Assembly (NCBI RefSeq): GCF_014205135.1
Contig: NZ_JACHMY010000001.1
Span: 7,750,001 to 7,814,000 of the forward strand
DNA: 64,000 nt
Source: Kribbella italica
Lineage (GTDB): Bacteria > Actinomycetota > Actinomycetes > Propionibacteriales > Kribbellaceae
Direction: 5' to 3'
Shown piece by piece: positions 6,821 to 15,547 of the stretch (positions are counted from its first letter, which is position 1; each line of letters starts with the position of its first letter). The translations under genes and the position numbers were made by a program. The notes below the pieces were generated by a model that ran no database searches, was not told the DNA's origin, and was given only the letters and a program-made list of their open reading frames with translations.

Positions 6821-8194
6821 ATGGGCATCGACATCGAGGTGATCGAGACTTCGTCCCTGGGCGATCGCAGCTATCTGGCCAGCGATGGTGAGGTCGCGGT
6901 CGTGGTCGACCCGCAACGCGACATCGACCGGATCCTGAGCCTCGCCGAACGCAAAGGCGTGCGGATCACTCATGTGCTGGAAACCCATATCCACAACGAC
7001 TATGTCACCGGCGGCCTGGAGTTGGCGCGAGTAACCGGCGCGACCTACGTCGTCGGTGCAGGAGACGAGGTCGGCTTCGAGCGGCTCGCGGTCAGCGACG
7101 GTGATCGGATCAGCACCGGATCGATCCGGCTGCAGGTGATCCACACCCCCGGGCACACTCACCACCACGTCGCCTACGCACTGCGCGGCAGCAACGGCGA
7201 CGGTGACGGCGACGGCGAGATACAGGCCGTGTTCACCGGCGGGTCGATGCTGTTCGGGGCGACCGGCCGCACAGACCTGCTCGGGCCCGAGCACACCGAC
7301 GACCTGACCCACGCGCAGTTCCACTCGGTACGGCGCCTGGCCGCGGAACTGCCCGGGACCGCCGATGTGCTGCCGACGCACGGGTTTGGGAGCTTCTGCT
7401 CAGCGACCCCGACCAGCGGCGACTCCTCGACCGTGGCCGAACAACAGGCCACCAACCCGGCCCTCACGCTGGCCGAACAGGACTACGTCGACACGCTGCT
7501 TGCGGGCCTGGACGTCTACCCGGCGTACTACGCGCACATGGGCGTCATCAACACGCGCGGCCCGGAACCGGTCGACCTGTCGTTGCCCGAGCCGGTTGAC
7601 GCCGACGAGCTGCGCCGCCGTTTGGAGGCAGGCGAATGGGTGGTCGACCTGCGCGAACGGACCGCGTTCGCCGCCGGGCACCTGGCCGGATCGCTGGCCT
7701 TCGAGCTGTCCACCAACTTCGTCACCTACCTCGGCTGGCTCTACACCTACGGCACCCCGCTGACCCTGATCGGGGACACCGAAGACCAGGTCGCCGACGC
7801 GCGCCGCGAACTCGTCCGGATCGGCATCGATGCCCTGTCAGGCGCGGCGGTCGGTGACATCACCGCCCTGTCCGGAGGACGGCCGTTGCGGTCCTATCCG
7901 GTCACCGACTTCGCCGGCCTGGCCGAAGCCCGCAAGGAACGCGACGTGCAGGTGATCGATGCCCGCCGCAACGACGAACGCGCCAAGAGCAGCGTCACCG
8001 ACTCCATCCACATCCCGCTGCACGAACTCGCCGACCGTCTCGGCGAGGTTCCCGACGGCGAGGTCTGGGTGTACTGCGGCTCCGGCTACCGGGCCTCCAT
8101 CGCCGCCTCCGTCCTCGACCGGCACGGCCATCCCGTCGTACTCATCAACGACGCCTACGACCACGCCGAGGACGCCGACCTGCCCCAGTCGTGA
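6821..8194 (+). CDS. persulfide dioxygenase-rhodanese fusion (CstB-like)
   Basis: This 457-residue protein combines an N-terminal metallo-beta-lactamase-fold persulfide dioxygenase with two rhodanese domains. The iron site reads THIHNDYVTGG near residues 54-64, TPGHTHHH follows, and PTHGFGSFC is present near 185. The first rhodanese (about 265-355) has no active Cys; the second (about 370-455) has the loop CGSGYR with Cys near residue 418. This is the CstB/ETHE1-rhodanese layout, which oxidises low-molecular-weight persulfide to sulfite and thiosulfate in the cytoplasm. A Gly/Asp repeat (GDGDGDGE) near 127-134 is an odd insertion in the hydrolase domain. ATG 6821 is preferred over a longer frame starting inside the rhodanese gene. 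Confidence 0.9.
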   Translation: MGIDIEVIETSSLGDRSYLASDGEVAVVVDPQRDIDRILSLAERKGVRITHVLETHIHNDYVTGGLELARVTGATYVVGAGDEVGFERLAVSDGDRISTGSIRLQVIHTPGHTHHHVAYALRGSNGDGDGDGEIQAVFTGGSMLFGATGRTDLLGPEHTDDLTHAQFHSVRRLAAELPGTADVLPTHGFGSFCSATPTSGDSSTVAEQQATNPALTLAEQDYVDTLLAGLDVYPAYYAHMGVINTRGPEPVDLSLPEPVDADELRRRLEAGEWVVDLRERTAFAAGHLAGSLAFELSTNFVTYLGWLYTYGTPLTLIGDTEDQVADARRELVRIGIDALSGAAVGDITALSGGRPLRSYPVTDFAGLAEARKERDVQVIDARRNDERAKSSVTDSIHIPLHELADRLGEVPDGEVWVYCGSGYRASIAASVLDRHGHPVVLINDAYDHAEDADLPQS

Positions 8195-8222
8195 ACGGCC
8201 CCGGCCAGTACGAGGTCAGGGC

Positions 8223-8915
8223 GTGATCGTCGCGCTCGGGCTCGGTGTCGTCATCGGCGCCCTGCTCGGGCTGCTCGGGGGCGGCGGATCAATCCTCGCC
8301 GTCCCGGCGCTGGTTTACGCCGTCGGGCAGCCCTTGTCCGCAGCTGTGCCGACCTCGCTGATCGTGGTCGGGTTGTCATCGACCACCGCCGTCCTGCCAC
8401 GGTTACGTCAGCGGGGCCAGATTGCGTGGCGGATCGCGGGGGTGTTCGGAGCCGCAGGCACTGCAACGGCTTTCGCTGGAACAACCGTCAACAAGCTCCT
8501 GCCGCCGAGCGTCGTGCTGCTCGGATTCGCCGCGCTGATGATCGCCGCCGCGATCCAGATGCTGCGCGGATCAGGCACCACCGGCGGATCCTGCGCGCTG
8601 CCCGGCGGCGGCGTGAACTGGCGCAGTTGCCTGCCCAAAGCCATCGCCTCCGGCGCCGTCGTCGGGTTCCTCACCGGCCTGTTCGGAGTCGGCGGCGGCT
8701 TCCTCATCATCCCCGCCCTCACCCTGCTCCTCGGCCTGTCCATGGCCACCGCCGTCGGCACCTCACTGGTCATCATCGTCATCAACTCCACCGCCGGCGT
8801 CGCAGCCCACGCCCACACCGGCGGCCTCCACCTCGACCCAGGTGTCACCATCGCCTTCACCGGCGCGGCCATCGCCGCCCTGGTCACCATCCAAACCCTG
8901 CTCACTACGATCTGA
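8223..8915 (+). CDS. TauE/SafE-family sulfite or organosulfonate exporter, C-terminus shortened
   Basis: This is a membrane permease with the two TauE half-repeats, each opening with a Gly-rich helix: GALLGLLGGGGSILAVPALV and TGLFGVGGGFLIIPALTLLL. It has about seven helices and 230 residues. GTG 8223 follows GAGG by 7 nt. The family usually ends with one more helix; here the frame stops at IQTLLTTI just where the mobile-element debris begins, so the 3' end may have been replaced. It closes the persulfide operon, where TauE would export the sulfite made by the dioxygenase (known in cst operons; inference here). Confidence 0.85.
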   Translation: MIVALGLGVVIGALLGLLGGGGSILAVPALVYAVGQPLSAAVPTSLIVVGLSSTTAVLPRLRQRGQIAWRIAGVFGAAGTATAFAGTTVNKLLPPSVVLLGFAALMIAAAIQMLRGSGTTGGSCALPGGGVNWRSCLPKAIASGAVVGFLTGLFGVGGGFLIIPALTLLLGLSMATAVGTSLVIIVINSTAGVAAHAHTGGLHLDPGVTIAFTGAAIAALVTIQTLLTTI

Positions 8916-8936
8916 CCGCGTCGTCGGCTGCGAAGG

Positions 8937-9083
8937 TCACACAGGCCGCGCCGACGAGAGTTGCGACAACGCCTCAGCGCGCCGATGCCGCAGGTGCATC
9001 AGCGACTCCTCCAAGGCCGGGACCTCACCAAGCCACGCCCGGTCCTGCGCCTCCGTCAGGTGCTCCTCGGCGTTGCAGGTCAT
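8937..9083 (-). pseudogene. C-terminal remnant resembling a site-specific integrase
   Basis: The 48-residue frame TCNAEEHLTEAQDRAWLGEV followed by a Leu/Glu/Arg-rich helix looks like the coiled tail of actinobacterial site-specific recombinases. No catalytic Arg-His-Arg-Tyr part is found upstream to 9464, where I see no intact gene on either strand (only short, unlike frames). If correct, this is what is left of the integrase of the adjoining element. The family assignment rests on a short match and is uncertain. Confidence 0.35.
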
Positions 9084-9464
9084 CTCCCGAACGGACGCAG
9101 GCCATGCCTGTGCTCGGTGAAGAGTTGGTGCGGGGCGATCACCTCGTCGGGAGCACCGCGGCCAGATGCGGGCGGCGCTGAGGCGCCGTGGTCGACGATG
9201 CGCAGCAGGACGCTTCCCGCGTCCACACGATCCCCATTGACACAACCCGAGGCACCTGACGTCTGACCGCCGATTCGTCGCGCTGACGGCTCGACCGTAC
9301 GACGACCCTGACCTGCATCAAGCGCGCCGAAGGCGTCCCCATTGGATGGTGGCCGAGAAGAACGGCAGGTGGCGGCGCTGGCGGTTGAAGCCATCAAGAG
9401 TGGGGGAGCGGATAATCACCTTGAGCCCGTTCGACGCAATCGATCTTGCCTACACTTTCTGGGC

Positions 9465-12400
9465 TCACCGCCCGGGGATCTTCGGGACTCTGGATGAGTG
9501 TCCTTGGTCGGTTGGCGTCAACCGTCCGAGGGCAACGTGTTCTGTCTGCTCAGGGGCCGTCCGCAGCATGTTGGACAGGCGCGATCTGACGAGCGATTGC
9601 TCCAGCTCGCGGGCGGGCGGGACAGAGCCGAGCGGCTCAGCACCGCGCACGCCGTACCGCTCGCGGTAGGCAGCGATCTCCCGGACGAGGACGCGGGCCT
9701 CGTCGGGCGTCTGCTCGGTCAGCCGTACCTTCAGGGCCTCGTACCAAGGCTCTGGACCCTGCTCTGCCTGCTCGGCCAGCCAGTCGGCGCGTTGGGATAT
9801 GAGAGCTTCGAGTTCTCTGAGGGGCGCGGTGAACGCCGGATCGGTGATGGTTCTGGTTGGTCGGACGAGCCCGGCGACGAGTTGCTGTGGTTGCCGTCGG
9901 CGCCGATCGGAGTGAGCCACGATGCGTTCGACGCGGGCATGAAGGACGGCTGCTAGGTCGCGGGCATCGTCGAGGTTGGCCTGATTGACAGCCTTGTGAA
10001 AAGTGGTGGTTGGGTCGAGGCCGGCGGCTTCGGCGCGGCGTAGGGCGGCGAGCAAGGGGCCGTAGGCGGCAGAAGATCGAAGTTCTGCGCGGGCGCTGGG
10101 GTCGAGGGTGGAGGTGTCGATGGTGGCGCGGTAGCGCTGGCCGGCGGCGATTTGGCAGAGATGTTCGTGGATGGGGACGAGTTGGCTGAGGTTGGTGGCG
10201 TTGTCGAGTTCGCTTTGCATGGTCTCGTGGGCGGATTTTTCGATGCCTTCTTGTTCAAGGACGGTGGCGAGGACCTCGTACATGCTTTCGGCGGTTTGGG
10301 GTTCGTGGAGGTCGCCGGCTGGCTCGTGGGTGGCGATGTAGGCGCGGTTCGCCTGGCGGCCGCGGGTCATTCCGACGTACAGGAGTGGGCGGGTCATGCG
10401 TTCTGTGACGACTAGGTGGGCGGTGTCGACGGTGATGCCTTGGGCTCGGTGGACGGTGGTGGCGTAGGCGAGTTCGACGGAGTTGGCGACGTAGCCGGCG
10501 GGGAGGGTGATGGTTTGGTGGTTGGTGTCTTCGACGGTGAGGGAGCCGTCGTTCCAGTGGCGGACGACGTTGAAGGTGCTGCCGTTGCGGACGAACTGGT
10601 TGTGGCCGTAGGTGAGGTGGCGGTTGTTGAGGCGGGTGACGATGCGGTCGCCGACGCCGGCCTCGTTGCCGTCGTGGAGCGGGACGCCGTTGGGTTCGAC
10701 TTCGCCGGTGGTGATGCGGTCCAGGCGGGCGCGGGCGTTGAGACGGATCACTGTGGCGTTGTCGGCGGCGATCAGGAGGCTGGTGAGGTTTCGGCGGGTG
10801 TCGGCGAGCCAGGCGGAGTAGGCGTTGATTTCGCAGTCGTCAGGAGTGCCGGCAGTGAGGCGTTCGTGATCTTCGTAGACGTCGATGACGCCGAGTTCGC
10901 CTGCGCGAAGGGCGAGGCTGGCGTCGCGTTCCCAGTCGTGGGTGAAGCGCCAGACTTCGTGGAGGCTTGCGGCTTCGGTCTCTTTGGCGATGAGGCGGAA
11001 GGCGCCTGCGGTGTCGACGGCGCCGAGTTGGGCGTCGTCGCCGACCAGGAGGAGTTTGGCGCCTGTCTTGGAGGTTTCGCGGGCGAGGGTGGCTAATTCC
11101 ATGGTGCCGGCCATGGAGGCTTCGTCGACGATGACGAGTTGGTTGGGGTGGAATCGCCAGTGGTCGGCCTCGGCGCGCAGGGCGGCGACGCCGGTCAGGA
11201 TCCTTTGCTGGCGCCGTTTGCGTCGAAGGTGTTCGGCGATTCTGGCCGCGCGTTCGAGGTTGGCGATGCGTTGGTTGCGTTGTTCGGCGCCGAGGCCGAC
11301 GGCTTCGTGGATCCATTTGGCGAGATTGTCGGTCGGGATGCCGAGGCTGCCGGACAGTACGTCGGCGGCGGTGCTCGAGGGCGCGATACCGATGACCGAC
11401 CCTGGGCCGTGGGTCGTCTGCCAGGCTTGGCGGAGGCTTGCGAGGAGGCTGGTTTTACCGGTCCCGGCAGGTCCGACGAGGGCTTCGAGGCGCTGGCCGC
11501 TGTCGAGGAGCCGGGTGAGCGCTTCTCGGCGGTCAGCGGTCAATCCGCTCAGGTCATCGAGCTTCAACGCGGCGGTCGGGCCTGTGCGGTCTTGGGCCAG
11601 GTCCAGCAGCAGGCGTTCGGCGCCGAGGACGACGGGTGAGGTGAAGATCGCGCCGTTGTGGACTCGGTAGATGCTCTCGCCGTGGAGGCGTTCGCCGGGC
11701 AGGTCGACGAGATCGCCGGGGGTGAGGTTGATGGAGTGGTGCTCGGCTGTGGTGGCGATGGCTTCCAGCGCGGCAACGCGGTCTTTGGTGGTGGCCAGGC
11801 GTAGGAGACGGGTCTGTCGTGCGGCCTCGGCGAGGATGTTCCAGCGGGTCCAGGTGGCGCGTTTGGCCTGGAGGGCGAGAACGACTGTTGCGCCGTAGGC
11901 TTCCAACGTCTGTGGGCTCAGGTCTGAATGTGCGAGGAGCCGATCAGGGACGTCACTCAGGCAGTCGGCAAGCGCTCTTCTGGCGTTGATGCCGAGGGTG
12001 AGATCTGCGCGGCGTCGCCAGTCGACCATGAGGTCGGCGAGAGGTTTGGCCAGGTGCTTGGGAGGGCGATTCATCAAGGTCGCCTGCTGCCTGAGTGCGT
12101 ACATCTCCTGCCGTGAAGGAGTGCTCGGGCGTTGCGAGAGGAGATGCTCGAGGTTCGACTCGATCTGTTCGGTTCGCGAGGAGAACTCGCGCAAGAGTTC
12201 ATCGGGGACACCGGTGATCTCGAACGCCGGATTGCGCTGCTCGCCGCGGTCTCGAAGGTCCCAGTCGACTCCGAGGCGGCGGGTCAGGCCATCTGCGAGG
12301 AGGACGTTGTGGATCTCTGACATGGCGACCGCTGACCTGAACAGGACGCGGCCGTCCAGGGTCTTCCATTGGCCGTCTTTGCTTTGGACGCGGTTGGCGA

Positions 12401-13073
12401 TGACGAGGTGGGTGTGGAGTTGGGGATCGCCGCTTCGGGTGTCCCAGTGGTCGAAGGCGGTCGCGATGGCGCCTCGGGTGTCGATCTGGGCGATGCCGCC
12501 GTCGCCGGTCCGGGTGAAGACGGCTTGGTCTTGGATCAGGTCGAGGATGTCGTTGACGGCGTCGTAGTGTGCGGCGGCGACCTGCTCCTTGACCCCGACG
12601 TTGGCGGTTGCCCACAGCGCCGAGACGGACTTGACGGGGGAGAAGGTGAGGTCGAAACCGGCCACGGCTTGTCGCGCTCGCACACGAGATTCAGTACGTC
12701 GTACTTCGGCGATCGCGACCGTTCGGTCTTCCTCCGAGAGGTCTGCTGGGAGATCAGCTATGCGTGCCTGGATCCTCTCGTCCAGAGAGCGATAGACGCG
12801 GAATGGCCGGCCCAGTTGTTTGCCGTCGACCGGGTCTTGTGCGCGTCCGAACAGGGCGGCCATCTGCTCTTCGGTGACTTCGTCGCCGGCCTTGATCTGC
12901 CCTTTGCCGAGACCGGGGAGACCGCGTCCGGCCCACCGGCCTGGTGGGTAGCCGTCGGCGACGTAGTACGCAGTGAGGGGGGTTGCCATCCGGCGGTCGA
13001 CGTCGGCGGAGGCGATGTGTTTGATGAGGTACTTGTAGCCGTCGCCTGCACTCAAGCGGTGGATGCTCAACAC
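9465..13073 (-). CDS. MobF-type conjugative relaxase-helicase (TraA/TrwC-TraI family)
   Basis: This 1202-residue protein would nick DNA at oriT and unwind it for conjugal transfer. The N-terminal TrwC relaxase domain (about 1-320) has DLTFSPVKSVSALW and the HUH metal motif GDPQLHTHLVIAN near residue 221. A RecD/TraI helicase follows, with Walker A GPAGTGKTSLL near 534 and Walker B LVIVDEASMAGT near 648. Further C-terminal are GYVANSVELAYATTVHRAQG (helicase motif VI region) and a charged tail. It starts at GTG 13073, overlapping the upstream zinc-finger gene by 7 nt. No VirB4 or coupling-protein gene is in the window, so the element is mobilisable at most from what is visible here. Confidence 0.92.
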   Translation of the reverse strand: MLSIHRLSAGDGYKYLIKHIASADVDRRMATPLTAYYVADGYPPGRWAGRGLPGLGKGQIKAGDEVTEEQMAALFGRAQDPVDGKQLGRPFRVYRSLDERIQARIADLPADLSEEDRTVAIAEVRRTESRVRARQAVAGFDLTFSPVKSVSALWATANVGVKEQVAAAHYDAVNDILDLIQDQAVFTRTGDGGIAQIDTRGAIATAFDHWDTRSGDPQLHTHLVIANRVQSKDGQWKTLDGRVLFRSAVAMSEIHNVLLADGLTRRLGVDWDLRDRGEQRNPAFEITGVPDELLREFSSRTEQIESNLEHLLSQRPSTPSRQEMYALRQQATLMNRPPKHLAKPLADLMVDWRRRADLTLGINARRALADCLSDVPDRLLAHSDLSPQTLEAYGATVVLALQAKRATWTRWNILAEAARQTRLLRLATTKDRVAALEAIATTAEHHSINLTPGDLVDLPGERLHGESIYRVHNGAIFTSPVVLGAERLLLDLAQDRTGPTAALKLDDLSGLTADRREALTRLLDSGQRLEALVGPAGTGKTSLLASLRQAWQTTHGPGSVIGIAPSSTAADVLSGSLGIPTDNLAKWIHEAVGLGAEQRNQRIANLERAARIAEHLRRKRRQQRILTGVAALRAEADHWRFHPNQLVIVDEASMAGTMELATLARETSKTGAKLLLVGDDAQLGAVDTAGAFRLIAKETEAASLHEVWRFTHDWERDASLALRAGELGVIDVYEDHERLTAGTPDDCEINAYSAWLADTRRNLTSLLIAADNATVIRLNARARLDRITTGEVEPNGVPLHDGNEAGVGDRIVTRLNNRHLTYGHNQFVRNGSTFNVVRHWNDGSLTVEDTNHQTITLPAGYVANSVELAYATTVHRAQGITVDTAHLVVTERMTRPLLYVGMTRGRQANRAYIATHEPAGDLHEPQTAESMYEVLATVLEQEGIEKSAHETMQSELDNATNLSQLVPIHEHLCQIAAGQRYRATIDTSTLDPSARAELRSSAAYGPLLAALRRAEAAGLDPTTTFHKAVNQANLDDARDLAAVLHARVERIVAHSDRRRRQPQQLVAGLVRPTRTITDPAFTAPLRELEALISQRADWLAEQAEQGPEPWYEALKVRLTEQTPDEARVLVREIAAYRERYGVRGAEPLGSVPPARELEQSLVRSRLSNMLRTAPEQTEHVALGRLTPTDQGHSSRVPKIPGR

Positions 13074-13447
13074 GCTGACGACCGAGAAGGCCGATGGCGC
13101 AGCTCCTGATGGAGTAGCAAGTTCTCCAGTTTCAGGCGATCGACCTGTGCTGTGATCGAGTCAATTGCCTTGAGCAAGGAAGCTTGATCTGCGACAGCCG
13201 AGGTCGGGCTTTCGGGTTTGAGAGAGTGGACTGTCCGGCGGAGATTGCTGAGGTCGCGTTGAAGAGAATCAGCCCTCTGCTCGCCAAGGGACTCGATGGA
13301 TTTCCGTCGACGCCACGCGCGAAGGCGGCACGGATCTGAGCAGAACCGGTGGTCGGATCTGTGCCTGGAGAACGGGGCGCCGCAGTCAGCGCATGCCCCT
13401 GTCAGCTGGGCAACGCGGCGGGCTGGGGAGGAGTTGCGGTCGCGCAT
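13067..13447 (-). CDS. small zinc-finger/coiled-coil protein upstream of relaxase
   Basis: This 126-residue protein has a Cys4 motif CADCGAPFSRHRSD...CSDPC (residues about 19-42) followed by a basic stretch RLRAWRRRK. A C-terminal coiled coil runs over about 60-118 (SITAQVDRLKLENLLLHQEL). It is probably a DNA-binding accessory protein of transfer. ATG 13447 starts just before the conserved part; a longer frame reaches 13702 but lacks protein-like content. The stop overlaps the relaxase start, so the two form a translationally coupled pair. Confidence 0.65.
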   Translation of the reverse strand: MRDRNSSPARRVAQLTGACADCGAPFSRHRSDHRFCSDPCRLRAWRRRKSIESLGEQRADSLQRDLSNLRRTVHSLKPESPTSAVADQASLLKAIDSITAQVDRLKLENLLLHQELRHRPSRSSAC

Positions 13448-13667
13448 GTCGGGTTCAACGGCCCGGGAGCAGACCGCCGGCCCGCCGTTTCGGCAGCTGA
13501 AACGCCTTGAATGCAAGAAGTGTGTCGGTGACCCTCCCCTCCCGACGGGACGGGCTCCCGCGACTTTGTCGACGGACGATCTGGATGGCCTTCCGAACGA
13601 GTCCCTGGATGTCGTCCGTGCAGCCGGCCCTGTCGACAACCGTTGAGCAAGGGAATTCGGTTCTGGG

Positions 13668-13712
13668 GCCGCGCGGGGTGCGGCCCGCCGCGCGGGCAGC
13701 ACCCCGCGCGGC
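13668..13712. repeat. 14-bp perfect inverted repeat, candidate oriT or attenuator
   Basis: Arms at 13668-13681 (GCCGCGCGGGGTGC) and 13699-13712 (its exact complement) enclose a 17-nt GC-rich spacer, itself partly self-complementary. The hairpin lies upstream of the zinc-finger/relaxase pair and of the divergent gene at 13808. This is where oriT of MobF elements is expected. A transcription attenuator is an alternative. Confidence 0.5.
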
Positions 13713-13729
13713 GAGGTGTCGGCGGCTAG

Positions 13730-13738
13730 TTATCCACA
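13730..13738 (+). promoter_or_regulatory. consensus DnaA box
   Basis: TTATCCACA, an exact match to the DnaA-box consensus, stands 18 nt from the hairpin. A single box can occur by chance (low odds at this GC) and no iterons were seen nearby. Confidence 0.4.
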
Positions 13739-13807
13739 GATTTCTAGATCGTCGCCCGTTCTGCCCACGAATCGGCCAATCCTGTTGGTGACGAAAGTGG
13801 GAGCACC

Positions 13808-14158
13808 TTGAACAACACGATGCCGGGTAGCAACGACCAGGAGCGTTCGGAGGTCGTCGAGCTCGTGACTCGCGCCGAGGCGAGCGTCGAGGCTCTGGAG
13901 AGGGGAGCGCCGAATGGGTTCTGGGCGATGACCGCCTTCGGCCGTTACCGCGTCTGCGAGCTGCTGGGCGTGACGCCGTACGAGTCGTACGTCGGAGAGC
14001 TGGCTGATGACCCTGCTGGCCTGTTCGACGAGGCGGCCGGGCTGGTCGATGGGTTCGAAGTATCGGTCGAGGGTCTCAGCTGGCGGTTGGCGCTGGCTGA
14101 CGCGCTGAGGTCTGCGGCGAAGGACATCCGGATGGTTGCGGATGCGCGCGACGTATGA
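13808..14158 (+). CDS. uncharacterised mobile-element protein (116 aa)
   Basis: I do not recognise this family. The protein is acidic and Ala/Leu/Val-rich, mostly helical, with VVELVTRAEASVEALERGAP early and AFGRYRVCELLGVTPYES in the middle. TTG 13808 has GGGAG 4 nt upstream; ATG 13820 is the alternative. It runs divergently from the relaxase pair and overlaps the next gene by 17 nt, which suggests a shared role with it in the element. Confidence 0.55.
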   Translation: MNNTMPGSNDQERSEVVELVTRAEASVEALERGAPNGFWAMTAFGRYRVCELLGVTPYESYVGELADDPAGLFDEAAGLVDGFEVSVEGLSWRLALADALRSAAKDIRMVADARDV

Positions 14159-15512
14159 GGGACTTTTGACGGTTGCCCGTCGCCGGGCCGAAGACGCCGG
14201 CGGCCGTGTCAGCCCGGATCCGCGGCAATGTGCTGTGGGGTGGTCCGCGGTGCTGGCGGCGACTCGGCGGCAGATGGCACAGCTTCAGCACGAGCTCAAG
14301 ATCCAGGACATCGGGCAACCGACATCTCACGGAGATCCCGCACTGATGGCTGTAGCTCAAACGCTAGGGGCCGCCTCGGACCTGCTCGTGGGCTCGGACA
14401 CAGTCACCGCCGCTGTGCTCCGCGACCGTGATTCGCTGACCGCAGCTCGTGGCCTGGTAGCGGACGTCGCATCGATCGCCGCTCGTGCTGCGCTGGCCGT
14501 GATGACGTCCGCCGGCAAGGGGCGTCGTGCGGTCGAGCAGCGCTCGCTGGCAGCGCAGCTGGAGTCGACGCTCAATGTGCTCGAGCCCGTCGCAGCGCAG
14601 AGGGACACTCAGGGCTTGGGAGCTCTTGGCGGCCTGACGACCGGAATGCCGGCCATCGGTGCCGATACATTCGAGCAGATCGCGTATGCGGCGGCGCAAT
14701 GGCAGCGCCTGCACGAGGAGATCCCCGTGCAGGACATGCTGACCCGGGACCTTCGATCGATGACGGCCCAGGTCCGTACGGCGGCCAGCCATGCTCGCTA
14801 TCTCATCAGAGCTGTGGGCACGTGTGCACCTCACGTGGGCCTCGGAGATGCGGCCGTCGCGAAACTGCGAACAGCGACCACCGCCTTGCACCGAAGCGAT
14901 GAGGCCTCGATGCGAACCGCTGCTGCGTGGAACCGCCACGTTTCAGACCTGGGCGGTATCACGTCGCTGCCCGGGGAGTTCGCCTTCACAGAGCTACACA
15001 GCGCTATCCGGCGTACCGTCGGTCTTCCCGGGGGCGCGCTGCGACCGCCTGCGGAGTTGGTCCCGGATCGATGGACTGCGATTGCTGTCCTCAGGGCGAC
15101 TGATGAACTCGTTCACGCTGCCCACCGGGTAGCCGCGATGCAGAAGCGGGCGGTGTTCGAGCTCGTTGTTGCACGACGGCTGTTCGTCCCCCGAATCCAG
15201 GCGATCCGCGTTGATCCGGCGTACGAGCTGCCGACGGCCGTGCCGCTGGGGAGGCGCCAGCGAACGTGGTTGGTGGCCGAGCGCATTGCCTTCATGACCA
15301 GGCTGACCGAACCATTGACCTCGGTCACGGAGCTACTCGCAGAGGCAGCACAGGTGTGTCGGAGTCTGGCAGGCACCGACGAGGAATGCCGGCCGATGCG
15401 GTCTGAGGTCCCCATGAAGGTCGCCCGGCCGGAACCGATCCGCGCGCGTCGTCGAGTTGTACGGCCGCGCCATGATCAACCTGACACAAGTCCGGCGGTT
15501 GAGCTGCCATGA
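14142..15512 (+). CDS. uncharacterised helical mobile-element protein (456 aa)
   Basis: I recognise no family. The protein is Ala/Leu/Arg-rich and predicted almost all helix, with no membrane segment, no Walker motif and no obvious metal site. It starts MRATYEGLLTVARRRAED and ends in a basic tail (RPEPIRARRRVVRPRHD). I chose ATG 14142; TTG 14136 is also in frame. It overlaps the 116-residue gene before it. The position across from a MobF relaxase is compatible with a structural or replication/transfer accessory role, but nothing in the sequence proves it. Confidence 0.6.
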   Translation: MRATYEGLLTVARRRAEDAGGRVSPDPRQCAVGWSAVLAATRRQMAQLQHELKIQDIGQPTSHGDPALMAVAQTLGAASDLLVGSDTVTAAVLRDRDSLTAARGLVADVASIAARAALAVMTSAGKGRRAVEQRSLAAQLESTLNVLEPVAAQRDTQGLGALGGLTTGMPAIGADTFEQIAYAAAQWQRLHEEIPVQDMLTRDLRSMTAQVRTAASHARYLIRAVGTCAPHVGLGDAAVAKLRTATTALHRSDEASMRTAAAWNRHVSDLGGITSLPGEFAFTELHSAIRRTVGLPGGALRPPAELVPDRWTAIAVLRATDELVHAAHRVAAMQKRAVFELVVARRLFVPRIQAIRVDPAYELPTAVPLGRRQRTWLVAERIAFMTRLTEPLTSVTELLAEAAQVCRSLAGTDEECRPMRSEVPMKVARPEPIRARRRVVRPRHDQPDTSPAVELP

Positions 15513-15547
15513 ACGTTGCACCCACGACGGTCGGCCTGGCGGCTCGA

